DNA of 16,961 nucleotides. It comes from Actinomycetota bacterium. Lineage in GTDB: Bacteria > Actinomycetota > Aquicultoria > Aquicultorales > Aquicultoraceae. Location of the stretch: NCBI GenBank assembly GCA_030017355.1, contig JASEIR010000026.1:1-16961 (forward strand), written 5' to 3'. Positions 6,684 to 13,436 of the stretch are shown here, one piece after another. How positions within the stretch are numbered: the stretch's first letter is position 1; the number at the start of each line of letters is the position of its first letter. Under the pieces are notes generated by a model, which worked only from the letters and a program-made list of their open reading frames with translations, made no database searches and had not been told where the DNA came from. Both the position numbers and the translations under genes were made by a program.

Positions 6684-6727
6684 AGTTTCCTTTCTCGAAT
6701 TATGGCCTCCACTTCCTCATCATGATT
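6680..6727 (-). pseudogene. Degraded C-terminal fragment of a small gene
   Basis: The minus strand encodes NHDEEVEAIIRERKL and then a TAG at 6682-6680. This closely matches the last 15 residues of the intact minus-strand protein at 7923-8159 (LNDEEVEAIIRQRRL), and the DNA is nearly identical over about 25 bp (6700-6724 versus 7942-7966). Upstream of the match the similarity stops and an in-frame TAA appears at 6757-6755, so only the tail survives. It is read here as the remnant of a duplicated or replaced gene; its stop overlaps that of nrdG. Confidence 0.6.
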
Positions 6728-6877
6728 GACTTTGCAAGGCATTCTTAAAATCTGTTAAGGAAAGAAGGGTCTTGTAATGATAGATAAAGCATAATCGATG
6801 GCATAATATCTTAAAACCAACCTCGAAGACTTTAACATTTTCGCAAAGCGGAAAGCAGGGATAGTTAAGCGATGTGT

Positions 6878-7291
6878 CTAAATGTATTTGGTTTGAAGGC
6901 CTGCATTGGCAGCTGCTGTCAACTGTCTTCTATCAGCAGTAACAAAAACATCTGCTTTCCATTCCAATGCACAGGCGATATGTAGTGCATCCAGCGTGCG
7001 CAATTTATTTCTCTCCAGCAGCTTAACTGAATGGGCAATAACTGCTGAAGTTATATGAAGCACCGTTGCATCGTTAACGTCGTTTAGTAATTGCATTTTG
7101 ATCCTGCGGTAGTTATTTGATGTTAAAATTCCCTCTCGCAATCGGCGGTTAAGTGCTGAAACTATCTCAGGTACCAAGATGATACATATGCCTAATTGCG
7201 ACGCATGAGAAAGAAGATGATTGACATTTTCACTCCCATCCTCTAAGACATATCTTTTAACAAGAGCTGAAGAATCAACCAGCAATTTCAT
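6878..7291 (-). CDS. VapC-like PIN-domain ribonuclease toxin
   Basis: A 137-aa PIN-domain protein, the usual size for VapC toxins, which are Mg-dependent RNases that cut tRNA or rRNA to halt growth. The acidic residues are in place: Asp6 (LLVDSSALVKRY), Glu42 (VPEIVSAL), Asp101 (TLDALHIACAL) and Asp120 (FVTADRRQL). The start ATG at 7291 is preceded on the minus strand by GGGAGG, 6 bases away. The gene overlaps the upstream Phd-type antitoxin by 17 bp, so the two are co-translated. All catalytic residues are intact, so the toxin is predicted to be active unless neutralised by its partner. Confidence 0.88.
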   Translation of the reverse strand: MKLLVDSSALVKRYVLEDGSENVNHLLSHASQLGICIILVPEIVSALNRRLREGILTSNNYRRIKMQLLNDVNDATVLHITSAVIAHSVKLLERNKLRTLDALHIACALEWKADVFVTADRRQLTAAANAGLQTKYI

Positions 7292-7520
7292 TTTCAGCCT
7301 CCCGTTCTTCTAAAATAGCCGACGAGAGATCACTTCCTTCTAACTGCAGGCATATACCTGGTTGTTTCCATGAAGGTGTGCGATTAACTGTAGCAGAAAA
7401 CGGTATTATTTCTGCCACAGGTTTACCGCGACGTATGATAATAATGGTTTCTCCGTGTTCAACTTCGGTTATGAAATCTGATGCCTTTTTGCGAAAATCT
7501 GAAAAAGTAACGGTTTTCAC
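7275..7520 (-). CDS. Phd/YefM-type antitoxin
   Basis: A protein of about 81 aa with the Phd/YefM fold at the N-terminus (MKTVTFSDFRKKASDFITEV, then GETIIIIRRGKPVAEIIPF, about 1-41), which dimerises and binds DNA. The acidic C-terminal tail (about 42-81) would wrap the toxin. The frame can be read from a TTG at 7526, but AGGAGG (7533-7528) leaves only one base to that TTG and seven to GTG 7520, so GTG 7520 is preferred. It precedes and overlaps the VapC-like gene. A consensus-like promoter (7625-7653) and an inverted repeat over its -10 suggest autorepression by the toxin-antitoxin complex. Confidence 0.85.
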   Translation of the reverse strand: MKTVTFSDFRKKASDFITEVEHGETIIIIRRGKPVAEIIPFSATVNRTPSWKQPGICLQLEGSDLSSAILEEREAENEIAG

Positions 7521-7613
7521 AAACAAACCTCCTAAAACTTTCCTAAATTGGCCATTAAGATATCTTTATCAAGCTCTTTGTTATCTAACTTATTATGTGG
7601 ATTGCCTTTTTAA

Positions 7614-7633
7614 TTGCACATCTAAATGTACAA
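7614..7633 (-). promoter_or_regulatory. Inverted-repeat operator of the toxin-antitoxin operon
   Basis: TTGCACAT-CTAA-ATGTACAA: the two 8-bp arms are complementary at 7 of 8 positions around a 4-bp spacer. It covers the -10 (7625-7630) and the expected start of transcription. This is the usual place for the binding site of an antitoxin that represses its own operon. Binding is inferred. Confidence 0.5.
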
Positions 7634-7653
7634 TCGATAGGTCATTATGTCAA
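7625..7653 (-). promoter_or_regulatory. Promoter of the toxin-antitoxin operon
   Basis: On the minus strand a perfect -35 TTGACA (7648-7653) and a -10 TACATT (7625-7630, 4 of 6) are separated by 17 bp. The predicted leader to GTG 7520 is about 100 nt. Confidence 0.6.
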
Positions 7654-7683
7654 GTATTTAAAGCCTCTTAGGATTTCATCCCT

Positions 7684-7730
7684 AAAAATGCAAAATTCAA
7701 AATCAAGGCTCTGAAAGGGCCGCGGTCCTG
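7684..7730. repeat. A-rich tract plus GAA-triloop hairpin (second copy of the 1-104 element)
   Basis: AAAATGCAAAATTCAAAAT (about 7686-7704) is followed by GGCTCT-GAA-AGGGCC (7707-7721) and GCGGTC. The copy near the window start has GGCTCC-GAA-GGAGCC (89-103), then GCGGTGGTC. The two 15-mers differ at three positions, all of which keep the stem paired (C-G to T-A, and A to G giving T-G). This suggests a structured dispersed repeat. Confidence 0.5.
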
Positions 7731-7783
7731 AGTATTAACGAAGGATCTCAAATTGATTATTTACCCCTAGAATACACAGCTGT

Positions 7784-7900
7784 CTGTCATTGCGAGGAGG
7801 CTGCGAAGCAGGAAAAGGCTGAAAAAGGCGCATATCGAGACGAAGAATAACAAAACTGTCATTGCGAGGAGGCTGCGAAGTAGCCGACGCGGCAATCTCA
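7784..7900. repeat. Two copies of a CATTGCGAGGAGGCTGCGAAG interspersed repeat
   Basis: The same 25-bp sequence, with core TTGCGAGGAGGCTGCGAAG, occurs at 7784-7808 and 7856-7880, 72 bp apart. The second copy continues through GACGCGGCAATCTCA (7886-7900), whose GCAATCTC end is the usual closing half of the widespread CATTGCGAGGAGCGAAGCGACGAAGCAATC-type repeat. The first copy diverges after GAAGCAGG and seems truncated. This is a known non-coding interspersed repeat of many environmental bacteria; its function is unknown. No gene is seen between 7521 and 7922. Confidence 0.7.
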
Positions 7901-7922
7901 TTTGCTCTCAACGAGCAATACG

Positions 7923-8159
7923 CTATAGCCTTCTCTGCCTGATTATGGCCTCCACTTCCTCATCATTTAAGCCAGGATCATCTGATATTTTTATAAACGC
8001 TGCCGATGGCCCTATAGCTTTTTTCCCAACCGCCATCTCTTCTGCATGTTGAAGAAGTGGTGTTATCCTACTTACTCTTATGATAACGCCCTCATCAGGG
8101 TTGTAATAAATACCGGGCTTCTTTACAAGCTCGTCAAAACTTACTTCTTCGCGCCTCAT
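7923..8159 (-). CDS. Small conserved-looking protein of unknown function
   Basis: A protein of about 78 aa that I do not recognise. It begins MRREEVSFDELVKKPGIYYN, has a hydrophobic middle (GVIIRVSRITPLL) and ends in an acidic-basic helix (DDPGLNDEEVEAIIRQRRL). There is no signal peptide or membrane segment. The frame also has a GTG at 8168, but AGGAG (8172-8168) overlaps that codon and lies 8 bases before ATG 8159, so ATG 8159 is chosen. A truncated copy of its last 15 residues sits at 6680-6727 beside nrdG, so the family is or was multicopy here. Small size, multiplicity and nearness to a toxin-antitoxin pair would suit an orphan antitoxin, but nothing in the sequence proves that. Confidence 0.6.
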   Translation of the reverse strand: MRREEVSFDELVKKPGIYYNPDEGVIIRVSRITPLLQHAEEMAVGKKAIGPSAAFIKISDDPGLNDEEVEAIIRQRRL

Positions 8160-8168
8160 GTCATACAC

Positions 8169-8739
8169 TCCTATCTAAAAACTACAGGCTGGCCTTACGG
8201 CACAACTAGAAACCGAATAGGTTTTTACTTACGATCTTTTGTTTTATATACCCTGATTTAGATTCTGGGACGCTTCGAACATGAACACGTCGTAGACGGA
8301 GTTTAGGGTCAAACCTCCCCATCTTACACCCTAATTACCCTGCAAGGCCTACTCAGCAAAGATCCGTATAAAACATGGGGCATGATGAGGGGATTGGCAA
8401 TAAGAAATTAGACTGCCAACCACTTGGCAATCTAATATTTTAGAATACAACTGATGGGCGAAAACACCGCTTAGAACGTTAAAGATTGCAAAGCTTATGC
8501 GCTAAAGCGCCGCAAATATGTTCACGGGAATTGTGATAATTTTGCAGGATATTATTCAATTAATATCGAAATATACAGCAATTCTATATACAACGATCCT
8601 TTGCCAAAGTTTGCAGCTTATCGTTATGGTCAAGCCTGAGTATTTTCTAAAAATCAAAATCAGAGTTAAGAACTGGCGGTTTAAAATCTAAAATCAGTCA
8701 TTCCGCGCAACTTTCTTTCTGAATATAAGGAGCTTGCTT
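8169..8739. other. Divergent intergenic region upstream of the CRISPR-Cas operon
   Basis: About 570 bp without a credible gene, between a leftward small gene and the rightward cas operon. It contains the hairpin at 8407-8436 and an A-rich pair of near-repeats, TAAAAATCAAAATCAG (8649-8662 region) and TTAAAATCTAAAATCAG (8681-8697). No CRISPR repeats, tRNA or rRNA are visible. A cas promoter must lie here or read in from upstream, but I found no convincing -35/-10 pair. Confidence 0.5.
8407..8436. other. Long hairpin in the cas upstream region
   Basis: ATTAGACTGCCAA-CCAC-TTGGCAATCTAAT: 13-bp arms with a single C-A mismatch and a 4-nt loop. In a minus-strand transcript the mismatch becomes a G-U pair, so the hairpin is better on that strand. 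It is followed by ATTTTAG on the plus strand, not a clean T-run. It could be a weak terminator, a protein-binding palindrome or a repeat remnant. Confidence 0.45.
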
Positions 8740-11211
8740 ATGATGGATGATCAACGGTACAAAGAGGTTATACTTGCTGCTTTACTGCATGATATCGGTA
8801 AGTTTTATGGGCGATCTGCCACCATAAACACCATAAAAAATGATTTGCGTGAATATGGCCGCGATATAGACTTAAGTACGCCTCACCCCGCTTTATCAGG
8901 GTTATTCATTAGCAAATTAGCTGCGCAAATAGAAGAAGTAGGCTTGGATGCCAGAGCAGTCAAAACATTGGTTGAACACCATCATGAGCACCCCGGATTT
9001 GATAAAGAGTTTCGTGTCGATGGTGTGGATGACCCAGAGCTTAGAGTGCTTGCTTTACTGGTTAGCAGAGCCGATAATTATTCTTCAAAAGAACGCGAAG
9101 AAAAGCAAAAGGGCTTTCATTCTTACTTTTCATCGCCGCTTGATTCGGTTTTTTGCAGGGTTAATCTTAGCGGTGAAGATAGAGAAATAGATTTAATGCA
9201 GCAAAAGCCAGCTGCGCTGTCGGAAGCGTTTTTAAGCGGCTCGCCTTTTCCTGAGAAAATCCACTCGTTAGATAAACTTAAATTAGAACGGTTAGTTGCA
9301 GACTTTGGACAACAAGTCGCGGCTTTAAAGGCAGCAGACTTTAACACCCTCTATATACGTTTGCATGACCTTTTACATAAATATTGCTGGGCAATACCTG
9401 CAGATGTTCGCGAGAAGATAAAGGACGTATCGTTGTTTGATCACCTTAAGACAACTTCAGCAATAGTGGCGTGCCTTTATCAGTATCATGCAAAGCTAAA
9501 CGGGTTAATTAACAAACAGGCGATAAAGGATGAGCAAGAAAATAAGTTTTTGCTTATAGGCGGAGATATTTCCGGCATCCAGCAATATATCTATGATATC
9601 TCAGGAATTGGTGCAGGAGCCGTAGCTAAAAAGCTAAGGGCCAGGTCTTTTAAAGTTTCTATGATGATGGAAGCAGCAAGCCTGCTGATAATAAATGAGC
9701 TTGGCTTGCCCTACTCATCAATTCTTTACTGCAGTGGTGGGCGTTTCTACATTTTGGCGGCAAACACTGACTCGGCCAAAGATAATTTTGCGCAAATAAA
9801 GAGCGCAATAGAAGAGTGGATGTTTAAAGAATTTGCCGGGAATCTTGCCCTAAACCTGGCTTACGTAGATTTTAATGCTTCCGGTTTTGAGGATTTTGGA
9901 TCGGTATTAAAAAGACTTGGCAATGAACTTGAGATCGCCAAGCGCAATAAGTTTTCAACCCAGCTTAGATCGGTTGATAATCACGTATTATCTTATGTTT
10001 TTCAAGAAGATGGTAAACAGTTTTTAAGAAAAGAGTCAGGCGAACCTGAAATTTGCAGGTCATGCCAAAAATTTCCTGCAACATTGGTTGAAGAACAAGA
10101 TGGCGAAGAAAGACCTTCTTGCAAAAGCTGCCATGATGATAGGCGTTTAGGAGAGATTTTGCCAAAAGCAAGATTTATCTCGTTTGCCTTAGGAAGCCAA
10201 AACCATGTCAATACCAATAAGGGTATAGGGGAGCATAATTTTAACTTCTTTGGCCATGTAGACGCTAAAATATCAAGTAAGAGTATACTTGAACCTACAT
10301 ACATCGTTTATAATATTAACTCTGATTTAGAATCTCTTCCCACAGCTCAACTTAAAGACAAGCCTGTAGTAGACCGCTTTATAGCCAATTATGTTCCAAA
10401 AGACTCTAATGGTGAAATCTGGACGTTTGAAGAGATTGCTGATAAAGCTGAGGGCGCAAAACATTTAGGCATATTAAAAGCAGATGTTGACCGACTTGGT
10501 TTAATATTTTCTGCCGGGTTAAAGGAAAGAAGTGCTTCAATATCGCGGTTAAGCGGTTTAAGCCGAATGCTTGATCTGTTCTTTACTGCCTACCTGCCGC
10601 GGGTTATCAAAGAAGAATTTGAATCAGTTTATGTTGTTTACTCAGGCGGTGACGACTTGCTGCTTATTTGCCCCTGGGATAAGCTGTTTAACTTATCCCG
10701 TCGCCTATATGACGATTTCCGACGGTATACTGCCAGTAATCCTGATATAACCCTATCTGCCGGGCTTGCACTATCAACGAAGAAGACGCCGGTGTGGCAT
10801 ATGGCAGATATGGCAGAGCAAGAACTTGAGAGAAGCAAGAAAAAAGGCCGTGATAGGTTAAGTATTTTTAACACTGCTGTTGAGTGGGACAAATACAGCG
10901 ATATTGAGGATATCGGAAACACGCTGTGCAAAGCAATGAAAGCAAAGGAGGTAAGTAGCTCGTTTATTTATTCGTTACTGCAGTTTTGTACACATAATGG
11001 ACTAGCACATAATCGCCATAAAAGCGATGCGTTAAATAGGGCAAGATTAACTTACCAAATTGCGCGCCATCTTGAGGAGAAAGACGCGGAATCTCTAGCG
11101 CGCAAAGAGACACGAGATTTATTGAAGCAGTTAACGCAATCAGTGCATAGCAATCGGTGGAATTACATGGTAGTGCCAATCAGCTATGCGCTGCTTAAAA
11201 ATAGGGATTAA
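8740..11211 (+). CDS. cas10: Type III-A CRISPR effector Cas10 (Csm1)
   Basis: Cas10/Csm1 is the large subunit of the Csm complex: when crRNA pairs with foreign RNA it cuts ssDNA and makes cyclic oligoadenylate. Numbering from ATG 8740 (823 aa), the HD nuclease domain is at about 1-130 with His17-Asp18 (LLHDIGKF) and a His cluster (HHHEH, about 80-84). Palm 1 includes GGDISGIQQYIYDI (about 275-288). A zinc-ribbon linker has Cys439, Cys442, Cys461 and Cys464. Palm 2 carries the cyclase motif GGDD (636-639), and a helical C-terminal domain follows. The frame can also open at TTG 8734, but AAGGAG (8727-8732) is spaced 7 bases from ATG 8740. Both catalytic centres are intact. It is the first gene of the operon, and csm2 follows after 12 bp. 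Confidence 0.96.
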   Translation: MMDDQRYKEVILAALLHDIGKFYGRSATINTIKNDLREYGRDIDLSTPHPALSGLFISKLAAQIEEVGLDARAVKTLVEHHHEHPGFDKEFRVDGVDDPELRVLALLVSRADNYSSKEREEKQKGFHSYFSSPLDSVFCRVNLSGEDREIDLMQQKPAALSEAFLSGSPFPEKIHSLDKLKLERLVADFGQQVAALKAADFNTLYIRLHDLLHKYCWAIPADVREKIKDVSLFDHLKTTSAIVACLYQYHAKLNGLINKQAIKDEQENKFLLIGGDISGIQQYIYDISGIGAGAVAKKLRARSFKVSMMMEAASLLIINELGLPYSSILYCSGGRFYILAANTDSAKDNFAQIKSAIEEWMFKEFAGNLALNLAYVDFNASGFEDFGSVLKRLGNELEIAKRNKFSTQLRSVDNHVLSYVFQEDGKQFLRKESGEPEICRSCQKFPATLVEEQDGEERPSCKSCHDDRRLGEILPKARFISFALGSQNHVNTNKGIGEHNFNFFGHVDAKISSKSILEPTYIVYNINSDLESLPTAQLKDKPVVDRFIANYVPKDSNGEIWTFEEIADKAEGAKHLGILKADVDRLGLIFSAGLKERSASISRLSGLSRMLDLFFTAYLPRVIKEEFESVYVVYSGGDDLLLICPWDKLFNLSRRLYDDFRRYTASNPDITLSAGLALSTKKTPVWHMADMAEQELERSKKKGRDRLSIFNTAVEWDKYSDIEDIGNTLCKAMKAKEVSSSFIYSLLQFCTHNGLAHNRHKSDALNRARLTYQIARHLEEKDAESLARKETRDLLKQLTQSVHSNRWNYMVVPISYALLKNRD

Positions 11212-11223
11212 GAGGAGGTTTAT

Positions 11224-11667
11224 ATGAGTAATTATTATAATAGGCAAGGCGCTTCGCAGGGGCAGCAATCTGCATCTCACCCGGATTTGAAGTTTCTGGA
11301 AAAAGGGTTTTTAGCAAATCAAGAGTATTTACTTGACAGCTACGCCCAGAAGTGGGCTGAGTTTTTAGCTAAGGCTAGATTAAACAAAGCGCAGATCAGA
11401 AGATTTTATCAGGACATAAAAGCAATAGAGAGCAGAATTGGCGATGACGGCGAATCTTTTCAGAGAAACAAAGCTTCAATAGTTATGCTTAAAGCAAAAG
11501 CTGCTTATGCAACCGCTCGAAGCGATTCCAGTGCGCCTAAGGAATTTAAAGAGTTAATGGATACTTCGATTAACCAAGCAAAACAAAGTTTAGAGCAGTT
11601 TAAAGGTTTTGTTCAATTTTTTGAAGCACTTGTAGCTTACCATTATCCATTAGCACCAAAAAATTAG
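11224..11667 (+). CDS. csm2: Csm2, small subunit of the type III-A complex
   Basis: A 147-aa, mostly helical, basic protein matching Csm2 in size, position and sequence style (core helices about 24-70, LEKGFLANQEYLLDSYAQKWAEF region, and 80-140). Csm2 subunits form the minor filament of the Csm complex along the crRNA-target duplex and have no catalytic site. GAGGAGG starting one base after the cas10 stop, 5 bases before ATG, supports the start. The first 20 residues (YNRQGASQGQQSASH) are polar and probably disordered. The family is poorly conserved, so the assignment leans partly on its place between cas10 and csm3. Confidence 0.88.
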   Translation: MSNYYNRQGASQGQQSASHPDLKFLEKGFLANQEYLLDSYAQKWAEFLAKARLNKAQIRRFYQDIKAIESRIGDDGESFQRNKASIVMLKAKAAYATARSDSSAPKEFKELMDTSINQAKQSLEQFKGFVQFFEALVAYHYPLAPKN

Positions 11668-11679
11668 GCAGGCAAGTTT

Positions 11680-11718
11680 ATGTGTAGTAATTGCGACCGA
11701 AAGGGGTGTTCTTTTTGA
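11680..11718 (+). CDS. Possible 12-codon leader ORF coupled to csm3
   Basis: ATG at 11680 opens a 12-codon frame, MCSNCDRKGCSF, with three cysteines (C-x2-C-x5-C). Its TGA (11716-11718) overlaps the likely TTG start of csm3 (11715-11717) as TTGA. The Shine-Dalgarno for csm3 (AAGGGG) lies inside it, and AGGCAGG is upstream of its own ATG. It could be a translational-coupling leader, or simply chance; no family is recognised. Confidence 0.25.
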   Translation: MCSNCDRKGCSF

Positions 11719-12419
11719 GTACTGATACAGCCGTCAGGCAATTAAAAGCGATAAAACAGCTAAAAGGAAAGCTTAAAAACTTAACCGGCTTGCGCATAGG
11801 TGGCAATGAGGGAATTGTAAAGATTGGCGGAATCGATAGCCCAATCGTAAGAAATCCTATGACTAATGAACCGTACATACCGGGATCGTCTTTAAAGGGT
11901 AAAATGAGATCTCTCTTAGAGCTACAAATGGGCAAAGTTGTAAGCGATGGCACACCGCATAAATACGATGAAGCCACATGCTATAGTAATTCTAACGAAC
12001 CCTGTGCTATCTGTCTGCTTTTTGGTGCAGCAGCCGGTGATAACTCTAAAATTGGCCCAGGAAGGCTAGTTTTTAGGGATTGCTTTTTAACTGATGAAAG
12101 CAGGGAAAAGTTTAAAAAGCTAAAAGAGGATGAGGGCTGGAATTTTTCTGAGGCAAAAATGGAAGTATCCATTAACCGCTGGACATCCAAATCGGGCGGA
12201 CTACGCACAATCGAGCGTATCCCACCCGGAGCTGAATTTGATTTTGAGCTAATAATCCGCCTTTTTGGCGACGATAACGAAGAAACTATCCTAAATTATG
12301 TTAAAGAAGGCCTTCTTTGGATTCAAAAAGATGCTCTTGGTGGTTCAGGGTCCAGAGGCTACGGCAAGGTTCAATTCTCAGATTTAACGCTCGATGGCAA
12401 AAGCTTTACACTGCAATAG
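11715..12419 (+). CDS. csm3: Csm3, backbone RAMP subunit and target-RNA slicer
   Basis: Csm3 (Cas7 family) polymerises along the crRNA and cuts bound target RNA every 6 nt. From TTG 11715 the protein is 234 aa: LTGLRIGG (23-30), then GGIDSP with the catalytic Asp41, equivalent to Asp33 of Streptococcus thermophilus Csm3. PYIPGSSLKGKMRSLLE follows at about 55-71. A Cys cluster (CYSNSNEPCAICLLFG, about 90-105) may bind zinc, and the glycine-rich GGSGSRGYGK (209-218) is near the end. The frame is open further upstream (TTG 11691), but AAGGGG (11701-11706) is correctly spaced for TTG 11715 and family members start close to this point. The slicer residue is intact. The gene follows csm2 by 47 bp. 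Confidence 0.94.
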   Translation: MSTDTAVRQLKAIKQLKGKLKNLTGLRIGGNEGIVKIGGIDSPIVRNPMTNEPYIPGSSLKGKMRSLLELQMGKVVSDGTPHKYDEATCYSNSNEPCAICLLFGAAAGDNSKIGPGRLVFRDCFLTDESREKFKKLKEDEGWNFSEAKMEVSINRWTSKSGGLRTIERIPPGAEFDFELIIRLFGDDNEETILNYVKEGLLWIQKDALGGSGSRGYGKVQFSDLTLDGKSFTLQ

Positions 12420-12428
12420 GAGGCTAAG

Positions 12429-13433
12429 GTGCAAAATAATAAGCATCCGACTTATAAAATAATAATCGAGCTGAAATCGTCTACCATAACGCCCTTTCAG
12501 TCTGATACCTTGTTTGGGCAAATATGCTGGTCAATTTTGCGCCAGGAAGGGCCTGATTATCTGCAAGAATTGTTCTTAGAAGCTATAAGAAGCGGTGAGC
12601 AGTTTCTTATATCTTCTGCAATGCCCGAAGGCTACTTGCCACGCCCAATATTGCCTCCTCAAATAATTGCAGATGAAGAGCCAATATCTCCATCAGAACA
12701 AAGTAGTCGCTATATAAAAGCAAAAGAGTTTAAAAAAACCGCCTTTATAAAAGAAGAGTTTTTTGAGCAAAACAAGAATTTGCCTTTAACTGAGGACAAA
12801 ATTATTGACTTTTATTTAGACCAAGATGGGCGCACTGATGGCAATTCAAGTAATAACGGTGTCGAAAAGGTATTTGACAACGGCCCTTCTCAATTTACTC
12901 AAGTGCTGGTTAAAAATGCAATAAATAGGAACAATTTTACAACAATAGAAGGCCTTCTTTTTGCCCATAGGGAAATTTTTGCCGGAAGATTGCAGATTTT
13001 TGTGCGTCTTGACCCTTCTCTGGCAAAGATTGGCGAAGTCGTTGAGCATCTTGATAATGTTGGCCGCTATGGGTTTGGAAAGCGGGCCTCAACTGGAAAA
13101 GGCGCCTTTAAGGTAATCGAGCATAAAGAATATGATCTGCCTGAAGCAAGCAAACCCAATGCTTTTATGACGCTTTCTAATTATATTCCTTTTGATGGAG
13201 ACCCTCGCGAGGGCTGGTATTCGCTTTTTACCAAATGGGGCAAGCTGGGAGGAGAATTTTCCATCAATGGAAATCCTTTTAAATATCCGCTTGCAATGTA
13301 TGCGCCCGGTTCGGTTTTTAAAGTATCAGACGATTTAAAGCCGAGCTACGGTGGTCTGTTGCCTAATGTCTCAAAAGCTTTTTCTGAAGCAGTCCAATAC
13401 GTGTTTGCTTTTCCTTTAGGGGTGGTGGTGTAA
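12429..13433 (+). CDS. csm4: Csm4, 5'-handle-binding RAMP subunit
   Basis: Csm4 (Cas5 group) caps the foot of the Csm complex, binding the crRNA 5' tag and Cas10. The 334-aa protein has the family's N-terminal RAMP strand and helix with FQSDTLFGQICWSI (about 23-36), a proline-rich insertion (about 66-95), and the conserved glycine-rich GFGKRASTGKGAF (215-227). The start is GTG 12429, preceded by AGGAGG (12418-12423), which overlaps the csm3 stop codon, so translation of csm3 and csm4 is probably coupled. csm5 begins 3 bases after its stop. No catalytic role is expected. Confidence 0.93.
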   Translation: MQNNKHPTYKIIIELKSSTITPFQSDTLFGQICWSILRQEGPDYLQELFLEAIRSGEQFLISSAMPEGYLPRPILPPQIIADEEPISPSEQSSRYIKAKEFKKTAFIKEEFFEQNKNLPLTEDKIIDFYLDQDGRTDGNSSNNGVEKVFDNGPSQFTQVLVKNAINRNNFTTIEGLLFAHREIFAGRLQIFVRLDPSLAKIGEVVEHLDNVGRYGFGKRASTGKGAFKVIEHKEYDLPEASKPNAFMTLSNYIPFDGDPREGWYSLFTKWGKLGGEFSINGNPFKYPLAMYAPGSVFKVSDDLKPSYGGLLPNVSKAFSEAVQYVFAFPLGVVV

Positions 13434-13436
13434 GCT

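Noticed and set aside
6676..6689. GAAAC-TAAA-GTTTC at the nrdG stop as a terminator
   Set aside because: The stem is too short and the following CTTTCTCG is not a clear T-run.
7378..7671. Plus-strand 97-codon reading frame across the antitoxin gene and its promoter
   Set aside because: It is antisense to the antitoxin and runs through its promoter and operator; no ribosome site and no recognisable domain.
8260..8400. tRNA gene
   Set aside because: TTCGAAC occurs, but no cloverleaf arms or acceptor pairing could be built around it.
8169..8739. CRISPR array or leader upstream of cas10
   Set aside because: No regularly spaced direct repeats of 24-40 bp are present; only A-rich near-repeats and one hairpin.
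10002..10304. Minus-strand reading frames inside cas10 (also 10638-10931)
   Set aside because: They are antisense to intact Cas10 coding sequence and show no family features.
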